A stretch of 64,000 nt of DNA from an uncultured Bacteroidales bacterium (GCA_902776835.1 CACYRK010000002.1:1-64000), one strand, 5' to 3'. Shown: positions 8,620 through 17,382, counted from the first letter of the stretch. Made by a program: numbers and translations. Notes: generated by a model from the letters alone, not told the origin.

Positions 8620-8706
8620 ATCTGTTATCTGTAATCTATAATCTGTTATCTGTAATCTATAATCTGTAATCTGTTATCTATAATCTATAATCTATAATCT
8701 ATCAAT
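8620..8706. repeat. Heptanucleotide repeat array (ATCTRTW)
   Basis: About twelve contiguous 7-base units of the form ATCTGTT, ATCTGTA or ATCTATA lie between the 3' end of the secreted dockerin gene and the rfbB promoter. No coding frame or terminator is apparent in it. Confidence 0.9.
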
Positions 8707-8721
8707 CTAATCCTTGGCAAA

Positions 8722-9651
8722 TCAATTGCCAAGAATTAGATTGATCAAAGTGTTGATGTCGTTGCCGTCGACGGTGTGGTCGTTGTTTACGTCGGCTCGG
8801 CTTCCATAATCATATTCCGACTCCTTGCCAAGCACGATGTTGATAAGTATGTTCAGGTCCCCGCCGTCGATTTTGCCGCTGTTGTTGAGGTCGCCAGGCC
8901 CCATCAGCGTGATGGTCGTGAGGTCTTTGTCGACAATCAGTACAGCATTCTTAACGGGGTTCATTCGGATGTTGACACTCGAGCTGGCAACGATAGGCTT
9001 CGACTGATATATGGCAAGCGGAGTGCTCTCGCCCGCACCGTACACTGTGGCGTTTTCGCTCGGTTCCGAAAGCAGTTTAAACTCAACCGGTTCAGTGATT
9101 TCCCAAATTCCAAAAGAGAAATTGCCGTTTTTCTCACGGGTCATCGACCAGGCATTTGTTGGGTCCCAATTGCCGTTAAAACCCAGCATATAGAGCATGG
9201 TGGGGTAGTCGCCGGTGACTTTGAGTTTCATAGTGGTGAGATTCAGTTCTAAATCGTAACCGCCAGTGTTGCGCGGAAGTTCAAATCCGGCCGGAGTGAA
9301 GTTTGTCGAACCCTTGGTCACTGTCAGCGACGACATGTTGCTGCGGGTGACCACGAAATTGTTGATTTCGGCACTTTTGTTGGCACCATAACGGTGGTTG
9401 GCGTTAAAACTCACCCAATCTTGATACTCCGGGCTGAGTTGGTCGGCAAAAATGAACACGCCGGTCTGACTGGAGGAAATGTTGATGTGCGCCTTGTAGC
9501 AGTTGCTTGTCTGGTCATAGGTCATGGCAAGGCCTGAACCCGGTGACCACGACGAGTTTTCGACATCACCAATGACGTACATCGTGGGAGCGGCTTGCAA
9601 TGCCGTCATCGCCACTAACGCGAGCGAAAGAGCAAATGTTAACCGTTTCAT
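8722..9651 (-). CDS. Secreted protein with C-terminal dockerin-like repeats
   Basis: This 309-residue protein begins with a signal peptide (MKRLTFALSLALVAMTALQA). Two stretches resemble each other and the carbohydrate-binding modules of SusE/SusF-like proteins: MYVIGDVENSSW near residue 25 and LYMLGFNGNWDP near residue 155. The last 60 residues hold two EF-hand-like dockerin repeats (GDLNNSGKIDGGDLNILI and ADVNNDHTVDGNDINTLI). A glycan-binding secreted role is inference. It follows the MarC gene by 12 nt. Confidence 0.75.
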   Translation of the reverse strand: MKRLTFALSLALVAMTALQAAPTMYVIGDVENSSWSPGSGLAMTYDQTSNCYKAHINISSSQTGVFIFADQLSPEYQDWVSFNANHRYGANKSAEINNFVVTRSNMSSLTVTKGSTNFTPAGFELPRNTGGYDLELNLTTMKLKVTGDYPTMLYMLGFNGNWDPTNAWSMTREKNGNFSFGIWEITEPVEFKLLSEPSENATVYGAGESTPLAIYQSKPIVASSSVNIRMNPVKNAVLIVDKDLTTITLMGPGDLNNSGKIDGGDLNILINIVLGKESEYDYGSRADVNNDHTVDGNDINTLINLILGN

Positions 9652-9663
9652 GATTGCTGTTGT

Positions 9664-10242
9664 TTAGAATAGTTTGGAAAGATTCTCGGTCATCATTTTT
9701 ACCGACATTGCCAGCAGGATGATGCCGAAGAAACGTCGCAGGAAGAAGATGCCGCCGTCGCCGAGCATTTTCTTCACTTTGTCGGTGGCCTTGATGACCA
9801 CAAACACCCATATCATGTTCAGCGCCAGGCCGATGAGGATGTTCACGTCGTCGTACATCGCCTTGAGCGAGATGAGCGTGGTGAGCACGCCGGCACCCGC
9901 AATCAGTGGAAACACCATCGGCACGAGGGTGGCGCCGCTGGTGGGTGTGTTGTTTTTGAATATTTCCACATCCAGAATCATCTCCAACGCCATCAGGAAC
10001 ATCAGGAAGCCACCGGCGGCGGCAAATGACTGGATGTTGCAGTTGAACAACGCCAGCAGCCAATAGCCGCCGTAGTAGAATGCCACCATGAGAAGCGTCG
10101 AGTAGAGCGTGGCCTTCAATGCGTTAACCTCGCGGCCCTGCGACCGCAACTGCAGGATGATGGGCACCGAGCCCACAATGTCGATGATACTGAGCAGCAC
10201 CAGGGCCGAACTCAGAATTTGTGTGAGATTTATTGCGTTCAT
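9664..10242 (-). CDS. MarC family integral membrane protein
   Basis: This 192-residue protein has about six hydrophobic spans and the family features DIVGSVPIILQL near the N-terminus and PLIAGAGVLTTLISL in the middle. MarC proteins were once tied to multiple antibiotic resistance, but their function remains unsettled. The secreted dockerin gene follows 12 nt downstream; no functional link is evident. Confidence 0.9.
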   Translation of the reverse strand: MNAINLTQILSSALVLLSIIDIVGSVPIILQLRSQGREVNALKATLYSTLLMVAFYYGGYWLLALFNCNIQSFAAAGGFLMFLMALEMILDVEIFKNNTPTSGATLVPMVFPLIAGAGVLTTLISLKAMYDDVNILIGLALNMIWVFVVIKATDKVKKMLGDGGIFFLRRFFGIILLAMSVKMMTENLSKLF

Positions 10243-10305
10243 TGCGCTATATGACTTGAAAGAATGTGAAAATTTCAGTGATTATTCAACCCACCCGGAA
10301 AAAGT

Positions 10306-10346
10306 AAATGAGGAGCCTCACCATGTTGCTGGCAAGCCCCTCATTA
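10306..10346 (-). terminator. Terminator after tsf
   Basis: An imperfect stem with AATGAGG/CCTCATT at its base is followed on the minus strand by ACTTTTTCC, just past the tsf stop. Confidence 0.7.
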
Positions 10347-10369
10347 CGTCAAAGTTATGAAAAGTCTTC

Positions 10370-11365
10370 TTAGTCTACGTTCAGGTTGACACGCTTGAGG
10401 TCGATGGCCTTAAGGTCTTTGTCCTTGCTTGCCAGGAACTGAGCGATAGTCTCCTTGTTCTCACCAGCCTCGTAAACTTGCTCCATCAGCACGTTCTCCT
10501 GATAGAACTTGTTCATGCGGCCCTTGGCGATGTTCTGAATCATCTGCTCGGGCATGTTGGCCTCCTTAGCGGCAGCGGTCTCGGCCATGAGTTTCTTGGC
10601 CTCCTCGACCTGCTCGGCGGTCATGTAACCCTTGCGGATTGCCTCGTCCTGATGCTCCTCGGTAGCGCAGTAGTAGGGGTTGAAGCCGGCTTTCTTCAGC
10701 GCGTTCTCAACAGCCTTGCTAACTTGCTCGGCGCGAGTCTTGTCGATGGCGATGCGCAACTCCTCGTCGATGGTCTCCTGAGGAATCTGCTCGCGGGTGG
10801 CCTTGATGGGGTTCATCGAAGCAACCTGCATAGCCACAGCCTTGGCAACCTCAGCGTCCACGTCAGCCTTGTTGAAGGCCACAGCGGCGGCGAGCATGCC
10901 GTTGAAGTGGTTGTAGACCACGGTGGCGGGAGCCTCGAGGCACTCGTAAGCGCCGAGTTCCATCTTCTCACCGGTGATACCGCTCAGTGCGGTCACCTGC
11001 TCAGCCACGGTCTTGCCGTCCATCATCAGGGCGTTCAACTCGTCGAGGCTCTTCACGCGGCTCTCAACAGCAGCGTCGAGGATGGCCTTTGCCAGAGTGA
11101 CAAACTTCTCGTTCTTTGCCACGAAGTCGGTCTCGCACTTCAGAGCCACAATAGCGGCGAAGTCGCCAACGCTCTTACCGATAGAGATGCCTTGTGCGGC
11201 GTTGCGGTCCTCACGCTTGGCAGCGATAGCCTGGCCACGCTTGCGAATCAACTCCATTGCCTTGTCCATGTCGTTCTCGGCCTCGATGAGAGCCTTCTTG
11301 CAGTCGCTCAAGCCAGCGCCGGTCATGTCGCGCAGTTTCTTGATATCATTAATAGTTACAGCCAT
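10370..11365 (-). CDS. tsf: Translation elongation factor Ts
   Basis: This 331-residue guanine-nucleotide exchange factor recycles EF-Tu. The N-terminal UBA-like domain and signature LRDMTGAGLSDCKKAL are present, followed by a core with CETDFVAKN. It has the longer two-repeat core usual in Bacteroidetes. It follows rpsB as the last gene of the rplM-rpsI-rpsB-tsf cluster and has its own terminator. Confidence 0.98.
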   Translation of the reverse strand: MAVTINDIKKLRDMTGAGLSDCKKALIEAENDMDKAMELIRKRGQAIAAKREDRNAAQGISIGKSVGDFAAIVALKCETDFVAKNEKFVTLAKAILDAAVESRVKSLDELNALMMDGKTVAEQVTALSGITGEKMELGAYECLEAPATVVYNHFNGMLAAAVAFNKADVDAEVAKAVAMQVASMNPIKATREQIPQETIDEELRIAIDKTRAEQVSKAVENALKKAGFNPYYCATEEHQDEAIRKGYMTAEQVEEAKKLMAETAAAKEANMPEQMIQNIAKGRMNKFYQENVLMEQVYEAGENKETIAQFLASKDKDLKAIDLKRVNLNVD

Positions 11366-11490
11366 TGTCTTGTATTGTTTTAAAATGTTATTGTTTCTGT
11401 TTTTAAAATGGGGCGAATTTTCATCCGCCCCACGATTTATCGCATTGCGGCGTGTGGCGAGTGGTCGCCGGCCGCATGTGTTGAACTGAG

Positions 11491-12342
11491 TTACTCGGCA
11501 GCGGGAGCCTCGGGAGCCTCAACAGGAGCCTCGGCAGCAGCCTCCTCAGCGGGAGCCTCGTCGGCGGCCTTGCGCATCACGCGCTTGCGGCGGGGACGTG
11601 CCTCGGCGGGAGCCTCGGCAGCAGCCTCTTCGTCCTTGTTGTCGATCTTCTCGATCTTACGCTCTTCCATACCCTCGTTGATAGCCTCGCACACGGTGGC
11701 AAGGATCAGGTCGATCGACTTCGATGCGTCGTCGTTGGCGGGGATAACGAAATCAACGTTGGTGGGATCGCTGTTGGTGTCAACGATACCAAACACGGGG
11801 ATACCCAGGCGGTTAGCCTCGGCAACGGCGATGTGCTCCTTCATAACGTCGACCACAAACAGGGCGTTGGGCAGACGGTTCAGGTCGGCAATCGAACCTA
11901 AGTTCTTCTCCAGTTTGGCACGCTGGCGGGTAATTTGCAACTTCTCACGCTTCGACATGTTGTCGAACGTGCCGTCCTTCTCCATCTTGTCGATGGAAGC
12001 CATTTTCTTCACGGCTTTGCGGATGGTGGGGAAGTTAGTCAGCATACCGCCGGGCCAGCGCTCAATCACAAATGGCATGCCTACCGATTGTGCACGGTCG
12101 GCAACGACTTGCTTCGCTTGCTTCTTGGTTGCGACGAACAGCACCTTCTTACCGCTCTTGGCGATGTTCTTCAGTGCGTTGGCAGCCTCTTCAAGTTTGG
12201 CTTGAGTCTTATAGAGGTCGATGATGTGGATACCGCTGCGCTCCATAAAGATGTAGGGCGCCATTGAGGGGTTCCATTTGCGCTTGAGGTGGCCAAAGTG
12301 GCAAGTAGCCTCAAGAAGTTGGTCAAAATTAGGTATTTGCAT
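11491..12342 (-). CDS. rpsB: 30S ribosomal protein S2
   Basis: This 283-residue protein has the S2 signatures LLEATCHFGHLKRKWNP, YIFMERSGIHIIDL and PVFGIVDTNSDP. Residues after about 230 form an Ala/Glu/Pro-rich acidic tail with a basic RPRRKR patch, longer than in E. coli S2. A 185-nt non-coding stretch separates it from rpsI, enough for a regulatory leader. Confidence 0.98.
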   Translation of the reverse strand: MQIPNFDQLLEATCHFGHLKRKWNPSMAPYIFMERSGIHIIDLYKTQAKLEEAANALKNIAKSGKKVLFVATKKQAKQVVADRAQSVGMPFVIERWPGGMLTNFPTIRKAVKKMASIDKMEKDGTFDNMSKREKLQITRQRAKLEKNLGSIADLNRLPNALFVVDVMKEHIAVAEANRLGIPVFGIVDTNSDPTNVDFVIPANDDASKSIDLILATVCEAINEGMEERKIEKIDNKDEEAAAEAPAEARPRRKRVMRKAADEAPAEEAAAEAPVEAPEAPAAE

Positions 12343-12527
12343 TGTTTCTTTTTGTTTTGTTTACGTTCTACTTAATCAATCGCATGGTAGCCACCGCAGT
12401 TCCCAGTGTGAGTCCATGCAATTTGGATGCTAAACTCTGTGTGGCGCCGGTGGGGGCAACGCGTGCCCGTGTCGACGCTTGTGCGAGCAAGTGAGAGAAT
12501 CGTATATATAAATAATGTGTAATACGA
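12343..12527 (-). promoter_or_regulatory. Candidate rpsB leader RNA
   Basis: The gap between rpsI and rpsB contains, in minus-strand order, an AATCGTAT/ATACGATT stem right after the rpsI stop, a GGGCA/TGCCC hairpin, and an 8-bp stem TTGCATGG/CCATGCGA enclosing 26 nt. It ends in an A-rich stretch before the rpsB ATG. Ribosomal protein operons often carry autoregulatory leaders; assignment to a known class is not possible by eye. Confidence 0.45.
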
Positions 12528-12914
12528 TTAACGCTTGCTGAACTGGAAGCGCTTGCGAGCCTTGGGCTGGCCGGGTTTCTTACGCTCTACGGCACGCGGG
12601 TCGCGAGTCATGAAACCTTCCTTGCGCAGCGCGCTCTTGTCCTCGGGGTTGATCTTCACCAGGGCGCGGGCGATGGCCAGGCGCAGTGCCTCGGCTTGGC
12701 CCTTGTAACCGCCACCCACCAGGTTCACGGTGATGTCGTATTTCTCAACGGCCTCCAGCGTGTTAAGCGGCTGCTTAACGATGTATTGGAGAATAGGGTT
12801 GGGGAAGTACTCCTCCAGGGTGCGCTTGTTAATCTTAATCTCGCCTTTGCCTTCGCTGAAGTAAACACGTGCCACAGCGGCTTTACGGCGACCTACTGCA
12901 TTAATTCTTTCCAT
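12528..12914 (-). CDS. rpsI: 30S ribosomal protein S9
   Basis: This 128-residue protein has the S9 signatures GRRKAAVARVYF, GGGYKGQAEALRLAIARAL and the basic C-terminus KKPGQPKARKRFQFSKR, whose tail reaches the ribosomal P site. It follows rplM by 15 nt in the conserved rplM-rpsI pair. Confidence 0.99.
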   Translation of the reverse strand: MERINAVGRRKAAVARVYFSEGKGEIKINKRTLEEYFPNPILQYIVKQPLNTLEAVEKYDITVNLVGGGYKGQAEALRLAIARALVKINPEDKSALRKEGFMTRDPRAVERKKPGQPKARKRFQFSKR

Positions 12915-12929
12915 ATTCGTCCAATGTTA

Positions 12930-13409
12930 TTATTTCAACTTGTTGATATCAATCACTCGGGGCTGCTGAGCCTCATGAGGATGCTCGCTGCCGTTGTAGA
13001 TGTGCACATTCTTGAGCAACTTGGCGCCCAGGCGGTTCTTGGGAAGCATACCCTTGATAGCCTGAAGGAACAGCGGGTGCATGCCAGGCTTGATGTGCTT
13101 GTTGTAAGACTTCTCCATCAACTGCTTGGGCGTAGTGAAGCGCTGGCCACCGGGATAACCCGTGTAGCGGACATACTGCTTCTCAGTCCACTTCTTGCCG
13201 GTCATGACGACCTTGTCGGCGTTGATGATAATAACATTGTCACCGCAATCCACGTGAGGCGTGAAATTCGGTTTGTGCTTTCCGCGCAGGATCTTCGCGA
13301 CCTTGGCGCACAGGCGTCCCAGAACTTGGTCGGTAGCATCGACTACTACCCACTCTTTCTGTACGGTTTCGGCGTTAGCCGAGATGGTTTTGTAACTTAA
13401 AGTATCCAC
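12930..13409 (-). CDS. rplM: 50S ribosomal protein L13
   Basis: This 159-residue protein shows the L13 signatures WVVVDATDQVLGRL, ILRGKHKPNFTPHVDCGD and KGMLPKNRLGAKLL. It is slightly longer than E. coli L13 because of N- and C-terminal extensions. It is the first gene of the rplM-rpsI-rpsB-tsf cluster and has a promoter and a leader of about 105 nt. Confidence 0.99.
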   Translation of the reverse strand: MDTLSYKTISANAETVQKEWVVVDATDQVLGRLCAKVAKILRGKHKPNFTPHVDCGDNVIIINADKVVMTGKKWTEKQYVRYTGYPGGQRFTTPKQLMEKSYNKHIKPGMHPLFLQAIKGMLPKNRLGAKLLKNVHIYNGSEHPHEAQQPRVIDINKLK

Positions 13410-13550
13410 TTTTTAAATTCCTGATTAATAATTAACTTAATGAACTTTGCCATCGTCCACCAGCAAGGCCAAAAGCCGGCTTTCGACGCTCCATTCGTTG
13501 TCTTGGATATAATCGGCGCGCAAAGGTACTGCTTTTCGTTCACATAACAA
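13410..13550 (-). promoter_or_regulatory. rplM promoter and leader
   Basis: The minus strand has TTG at 13548-13550, 19 nt, then TACCTTTG (13521-13528). The resulting leader of about 105 nt contains the self-complementary AAAGCCGGCTTT, compatible with an autoregulatory hairpin. Regulation is inference. Confidence 0.6.
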
Positions 13551-13665
13551 TGTGACACAGTGACAAAAAGCACCGCCGTATGGTAAATTTAACAATTATT
13601 AGCCAAATTTAACCCCGCGGCGGCGCGTTTTTTGCTTCAGCAAGGCAACTTATTAGTTCAAACCG

Positions 13666-15279
13666 TTATTTGCCAAGCAAGATGTTGATCATTTGGTTGA
13701 TATCGTCGCCGTCAACGCTGCCATTGCCGTCCATGTCGGCACGGCCGTCATAATTGCTGTCGTCCTTGCCCAGTACAATGTTGATAATCATGTTCAGGTC
13801 GATACCATCGGCTGCGCCGTCGGCATTCACATCGCCCACAACTTCGTCAACCCACTCCTCAATGATTGTGAACCTACTCCACGGAATCGTATTTCGATAA
13901 GCGTCAATAGTGCCCTTGGGAACTTTCAGAACACAGGAGGTTGGCAGAGCAGAAAAACAAGCGTTCTCTATCTCAACCTTGCTGAGGTCTGTTATTTTGC
14001 TGCGAATAGTTTCTAATTTGTCACAAGAATAGAACGCGTGACTTCCTAAATAAATGATAGAATTAGGTAAAGTAATGCTGGATATCTGTCTACCGGAAAA
14101 AGCCTGTACGGCTAAAGATTTAACACCATCAGGTATCTGGGAATTATTACTGCCTGCAATTAATGTATTTGATGACGTCTCAATAAGAGAATTGCAATTG
14201 TTGCGAGAATCGTAAATTGAGTTATCGACATCAACGACTATACTATTCAAGCCTTCACAGTAATCAAAGGACCTTTTGCCGATAAAAGTGACAGAACTTG
14301 GTATACTAATACTATTAATACTCGAAATTGAAAAACAACCTGCCCCTACAGCAATCACCCCTTGTGGGATGGTAACATTCAAAATTTGACTACCGTAAAA
14401 AGCATAGCTACCCAACGAGGTTACTGTTTCAGGGATAAATGTATTACCACAACCTAAAATCAACTTGTTGCTTGATGTCTCTATAATCGCATTACAATCT
14501 TCTCTTGAATCGTAGTAGGGGTTCTGCGGATCAACTGTTATCTCTTCCAAAGAAGTACATCTGCTGAATGCAGCGCCAACCTCGTCCCCATATATGTCGG
14601 CAGATCCTATCGATATAACACTTGATGGAATGTGTAGCGTTTTCAATGATTTATTAGAGGAAAAAGCGTATTTTCCAATAGTTCGCACATTTTCGCCCAA
14701 ACAAACACTCGATAAGTTACAACCTTGAAAAACATTTTCTCCAATTGTCTTTAATGTTGGTGGCAAATCTACATATTTCAAATTGTTACATTGTTGAAAA
14801 GCCACACCCTCAATGTATTCGAGCGAGTCAGGTAAAACCACTCTGTTGAAAATAGGAACACAGCGAAAAAAACCACCGCTTGATTCCACCCGACATGTGA
14901 TGCCGATTACCGTGTATTTAATCCCTTTATAAGTAACCGAAGAAGCCAAGGTGAGAACCGAATCACGACTTACATATAATAGGGCATAATGTTCGTTTTC
15001 CCACCAATTATATCGCTCGTAGTATGTCTCGTCAGAGACTTCCCAACTGTCTTGATACAATTCAGCATAGTACATGGGGCGGCCTTGCGCTATGGCCTCC
15101 TCTTCTGTAAGTTGATAAAGCCTATATCTATAATAGTCAATAACGGTACCATGTGGATTTAATGGTTCTACGGAATGTTCCGCTGAATATAACGGCAGAG
15201 ATATAACCATTAACAGTAGAATCAAGAGTGTATATCTGCCCACATTTGCATATTTTCTGATTAATGTAGTAAACATCAT
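13666..15279 (-). CDS. Secreted BspA-like leucine-rich-repeat protein with dockerin repeats
   Basis: This protein of about 537 residues has a hydrophobic export signal (YTLLILLLMVISLPLYS) and a long run of LRR_5/BspA repeats (for example YAFSSNKSLKTLHIPSSVISI). The C-terminus has two dockerin-like EF-hand repeats (GDVNADGAADGIDLNMII and ADMDGNGSVDGDDINQMI). BspA-type proteins often act in surface adhesion. I chose the first ATG; the frame extends 8 codons to a TTG. Its base composition is more A/T-rich than neighbouring housekeeping genes, as is common for this family. Confidence 0.85.
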   Translation of the reverse strand: MMFTTLIRKYANVGRYTLLILLLMVISLPLYSAEHSVEPLNPHGTVIDYYRYRLYQLTEEEAIAQGRPMYYAELYQDSWEVSDETYYERYNWWENEHYALLYVSRDSVLTLASSVTYKGIKYTVIGITCRVESSGGFFRCVPIFNRVVLPDSLEYIEGVAFQQCNNLKYVDLPPTLKTIGENVFQGCNLSSVCLGENVRTIGKYAFSSNKSLKTLHIPSSVISIGSADIYGDEVGAAFSRCTSLEEITVDPQNPYYDSREDCNAIIETSSNKLILGCGNTFIPETVTSLGSYAFYGSQILNVTIPQGVIAVGAGCFSISSINSISIPSSVTFIGKRSFDYCEGLNSIVVDVDNSIYDSRNNCNSLIETSSNTLIAGSNNSQIPDGVKSLAVQAFSGRQISSITLPNSIIYLGSHAFYSCDKLETIRSKITDLSKVEIENACFSALPTSCVLKVPKGTIDAYRNTIPWSRFTIIEEWVDEVVGDVNADGAADGIDLNMIINIVLGKDDSNYDGRADMDGNGSVDGDDINQMINILLGK

Positions 15280-15372
15280 TGTATAGCTTTTAGTATTGAA
15301 CAATAAACATTTGTGACATATATGAAAGCCATTAGCATGAAGTACATTCGCACATCAGCCAATGGCTGAAAA

Positions 15373-15798
15373 TTATTGGTTGCTCTGATTGTTAGAGACT
15401 GAGCCGAATCTCCTGAAGATTTCATACATTCGCTCCTCCAGATGAGCTCCATTTCTGCGAGAAATAACAACATTGGGATCGTTATTGTTGTTATCAGCAT
15501 TGGAACTGTCGTTGTAAATCCAGTCGTGGAAGAATACGACCATATATTTGAACGGAATCTTCTGTGCGAGTTTGTCTAGTGCCTTCCAATAAATTGGCAT
15601 CACACACTCGTTGAAGCCGCCGATTTCAGATGGATTGCGATTGGCTGTCGCACGCAGACTTTTTTCGCAGGGACGACAACCCACTTCTGACAATGCAATC
15701 TGCCGTGTGTTGTCAAAACGATATCGTCCTTTCCAAAACGTGCCCATAGCCTCAAATCTTTGAATAAGGTTCTCAGCCAAAAACTCTTTTTTTACCAT
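15373..15798 (-). CDS. Hypothetical protein, 141 residues
   Basis: I do not recognise this family. The protein is soluble-looking, with no signal peptide or membrane span, an aromatic centre (IPFKYMVVFFHDWIYND) and an Asn-rich stretch (NADNNNNDPN) before a helical, polar tail. Support for a real gene comes from an ATG start and a complete Bacteroidetes promoter about 95 nt upstream. The BspA-like gene begins about 94 nt downstream on the same strand. Confidence 0.6.
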   Translation of the reverse strand: MVKKEFLAENLIQRFEAMGTFWKGRYRFDNTRQIALSEVGCRPCEKSLRATANRNPSEIGGFNECVMPIYWKALDKLAQKIPFKYMVVFFHDWIYNDSSNADNNNNDPNVVISRRNGAHLEERMYEIFRRFGSVSNNQSNQ

Positions 15799-15892
15799 TG
15801 CATTAACAATTTAATTGTTGAACAAAAATTACTTTAAAGAGGCTTCCGTCCCAACCAAACGGGCCAAAGACGGGCGTTTTAAAACAACGTTG

Positions 15893-15924
15893 CAAATTTA
15901 ATATCTTACAATGGGAAAAACAAA
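15893..15924 (-). promoter_or_regulatory. Promoter of the 141-residue orphan gene
   Basis: The minus strand reads TTTG, exactly 20 nt, TAAATTTG, a full consensus match. It implies a leader of about 85 nt that contains a CCGTC/GACGG hairpin. Confidence 0.75.
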
Positions 15925-16000
15925 CAGAATCCTATGTTTAACGGGCTTTAACATTTACACAAACGACATTTTTCTTGATAAAAAGTAAAAGTCTAATAAT

Positions 16001-16043
16001 AAAAACGATAAAGGGAGGACTTTGTATTTCAAACCCTCCCTTT
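16001..16043 (-). terminator. Terminator after ackA
   Basis: The perfect stem AAAGGGAGG/CCTCCCTTT is followed on the minus strand by ATCGTTTTTATT, 23 nt past the ackA stop. Confidence 0.85.
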
Positions 16044-16065
16044 GTTGAATATAAGGTTTACTTGT

Positions 16066-17283
16066 TTAGTCCACGATTTCGCGGCCTTCGACAATTGCCT
16101 CGGTGTCGCGCGCAATCATGTACTCCTCGTCGGTGAGCACGACCACGACCTTCACCTTGCTGTCGGGGGTCGAGATGACGCCTTCTTTGCCGTGGAACGT
16201 GGCCTCGTTGAGGTCCTCGTCGATCTTCACGCCCAGGAAACTGAGGTTGCGGCACACGGCCGAGCGGGTGCACGTCTGGTTCTCGCCGACTCCGCCGGTG
16301 AAGGCGATGATGTCCACGCCGTTCATCTCGGCTGTGTAGGCGCCGATGTACTTGAGGATGCGCAACTCGTACATGTCGAGCGCCAGGCGAGCCTTGGCAT
16401 TGCCATTCTCGGCGGCCTCGACCACCTCGCGCATGTCGCTCGAGATGCCCGTCACGCCCAGCACACCGCTTTGCTTGTTGATGATTGCGGTCATCTCCTT
16501 AGCGCTCAGGCCGTGCTTGTCCATCAAGAACAGCAGTGCGCCCGGGTCGATGTCGCCCACGCGGGTGCCCATCATCAGGCCCTCGACGGGGGTCAGGCCC
16601 ATGCTCGTGTCGATGCTCTTGCCGTACTTCACGGCGCTGATACTGGCACCGTTGCCGATGTGGCAGCACACAATCTTCGACTGCAGCGGGTCGGCGCCTA
16701 CCATCTCACACACGCGGCGCGACACAAAGCGGTGGCTCGTGCCGTGGAAGCCGTAGCGGCGCACGTGGTCCTCGGTGTAATATTTCTCGGGGATGGGGTA
16801 CATGTAGGCACTCTTGGGCATCGTCTGGTGGAATGCCGTGTCGAACACTGCCACCTGGGGCACGCCAGGCAGAACGGCGTCGATGGCTTCAATGCCCATC
16901 ATGTTCACGGGGTTGTGCAGCGGAGCGATGCCGTAGCACTCCTTGATCATGGCTTTCACCTCATCGGTGATGAGCACGCTCTTGCTGAAGCGCTCGCCGC
17001 CGTGCACCACGCGGTGACCCACAGCGTCAATCTCCTTCAGGTCGCTGATGCAGCCGTGCTCGGGGTGGGTGAGGGCGTCGAGGATGGCCTTGATGGCACC
17101 GATGTGGTCGGTGATGTCGAGGTCGATGACTTTCTTCGAGCCGTCGTCAAACTTAAGTTTGATAAACGCGTCGGGCAGACCGATTTTCTCCACGCCGCCT
17201 TCGGCCAGAGTCTTGTTGTTCTTAATCTCGATGAGTTTGTACTTTGCGGAACTGCTGCCGCAGTTCAATACCAGAATGTTCAT
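16066..17283 (-). CDS. ackA: Acetate kinase
   Basis: This 405-residue enzyme converts acetyl phosphate and ADP to acetate and ATP. Signatures include MNILVLNCGSSSAKYKLIE, VGHRVVHGGERF and MGLTPVEGLMMGTRVGDIDP; FTGGVGENQ lies in the C-terminal half. Full length. It is downstream of pta, its pathway partner, across a spacer with a palindrome and heptad repeats. Confidence 0.98.
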   Translation of the reverse strand: MNILVLNCGSSSAKYKLIEIKNNKTLAEGGVEKIGLPDAFIKLKFDDGSKKVIDLDITDHIGAIKAILDALTHPEHGCISDLKEIDAVGHRVVHGGERFSKSVLITDEVKAMIKECYGIAPLHNPVNMMGIEAIDAVLPGVPQVAVFDTAFHQTMPKSAYMYPIPEKYYTEDHVRRYGFHGTSHRFVSRRVCEMVGADPLQSKIVCCHIGNGASISAVKYGKSIDTSMGLTPVEGLMMGTRVGDIDPGALLFLMDKHGLSAKEMTAIINKQSGVLGVTGISSDMREVVEAAENGNAKARLALDMYELRILKYIGAYTAEMNGVDIIAFTGGVGENQTCTRSAVCRNLSFLGVKIDEDLNEATFHGKEGVISTPDSKVKVVVVLTDEEYMIARDTEAIVEGREIVD

Positions 17284-17315
17284 GCGTCGGTGAAATATTT
17301 AATGTATTATCAGAA

Positions 17316-17352
17316 TCAAAATCTATAATCTATAATCTCTAATCTATAATCT
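17316..17352. repeat. Heptanucleotide repeats (ATCTATA) between pta and ackA
   Basis: About five contiguous ATCTATA-type heptads fill part of the pta-ackA spacer. They match the unit type seen at 7203-7310 and 8620-8706. Confidence 0.8.
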
Positions 17353-17382
17353 ACAGAAAATAGACCGCGGTCTATTTTCTGT
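17353..17382. repeat. 30-bp perfect palindrome overlapping the pta stop
   Basis: The sequence is perfectly self-complementary around the centre CCGCGG (flanks AGAAAATAGA and its complement). It overlaps the last codons and the TAG stop of pta and lies 70 nt upstream of ackA. As RNA it would form a strong hairpin without a following T-run, so processing, stability or attenuation are more likely than simple termination. Confidence 0.8.

Noticed and set aside
7200..8721. Heptad repeats as coding repeats
   Set aside because: Stops occur in the frames and the tracts lie strictly between genes.
15276..15500. 74-codon minus-strand frame overlapping the orphan and BspA genes
   Set aside because: It overlaps the better supported 141-residue frame and has no promoter or recognisable features of its own.
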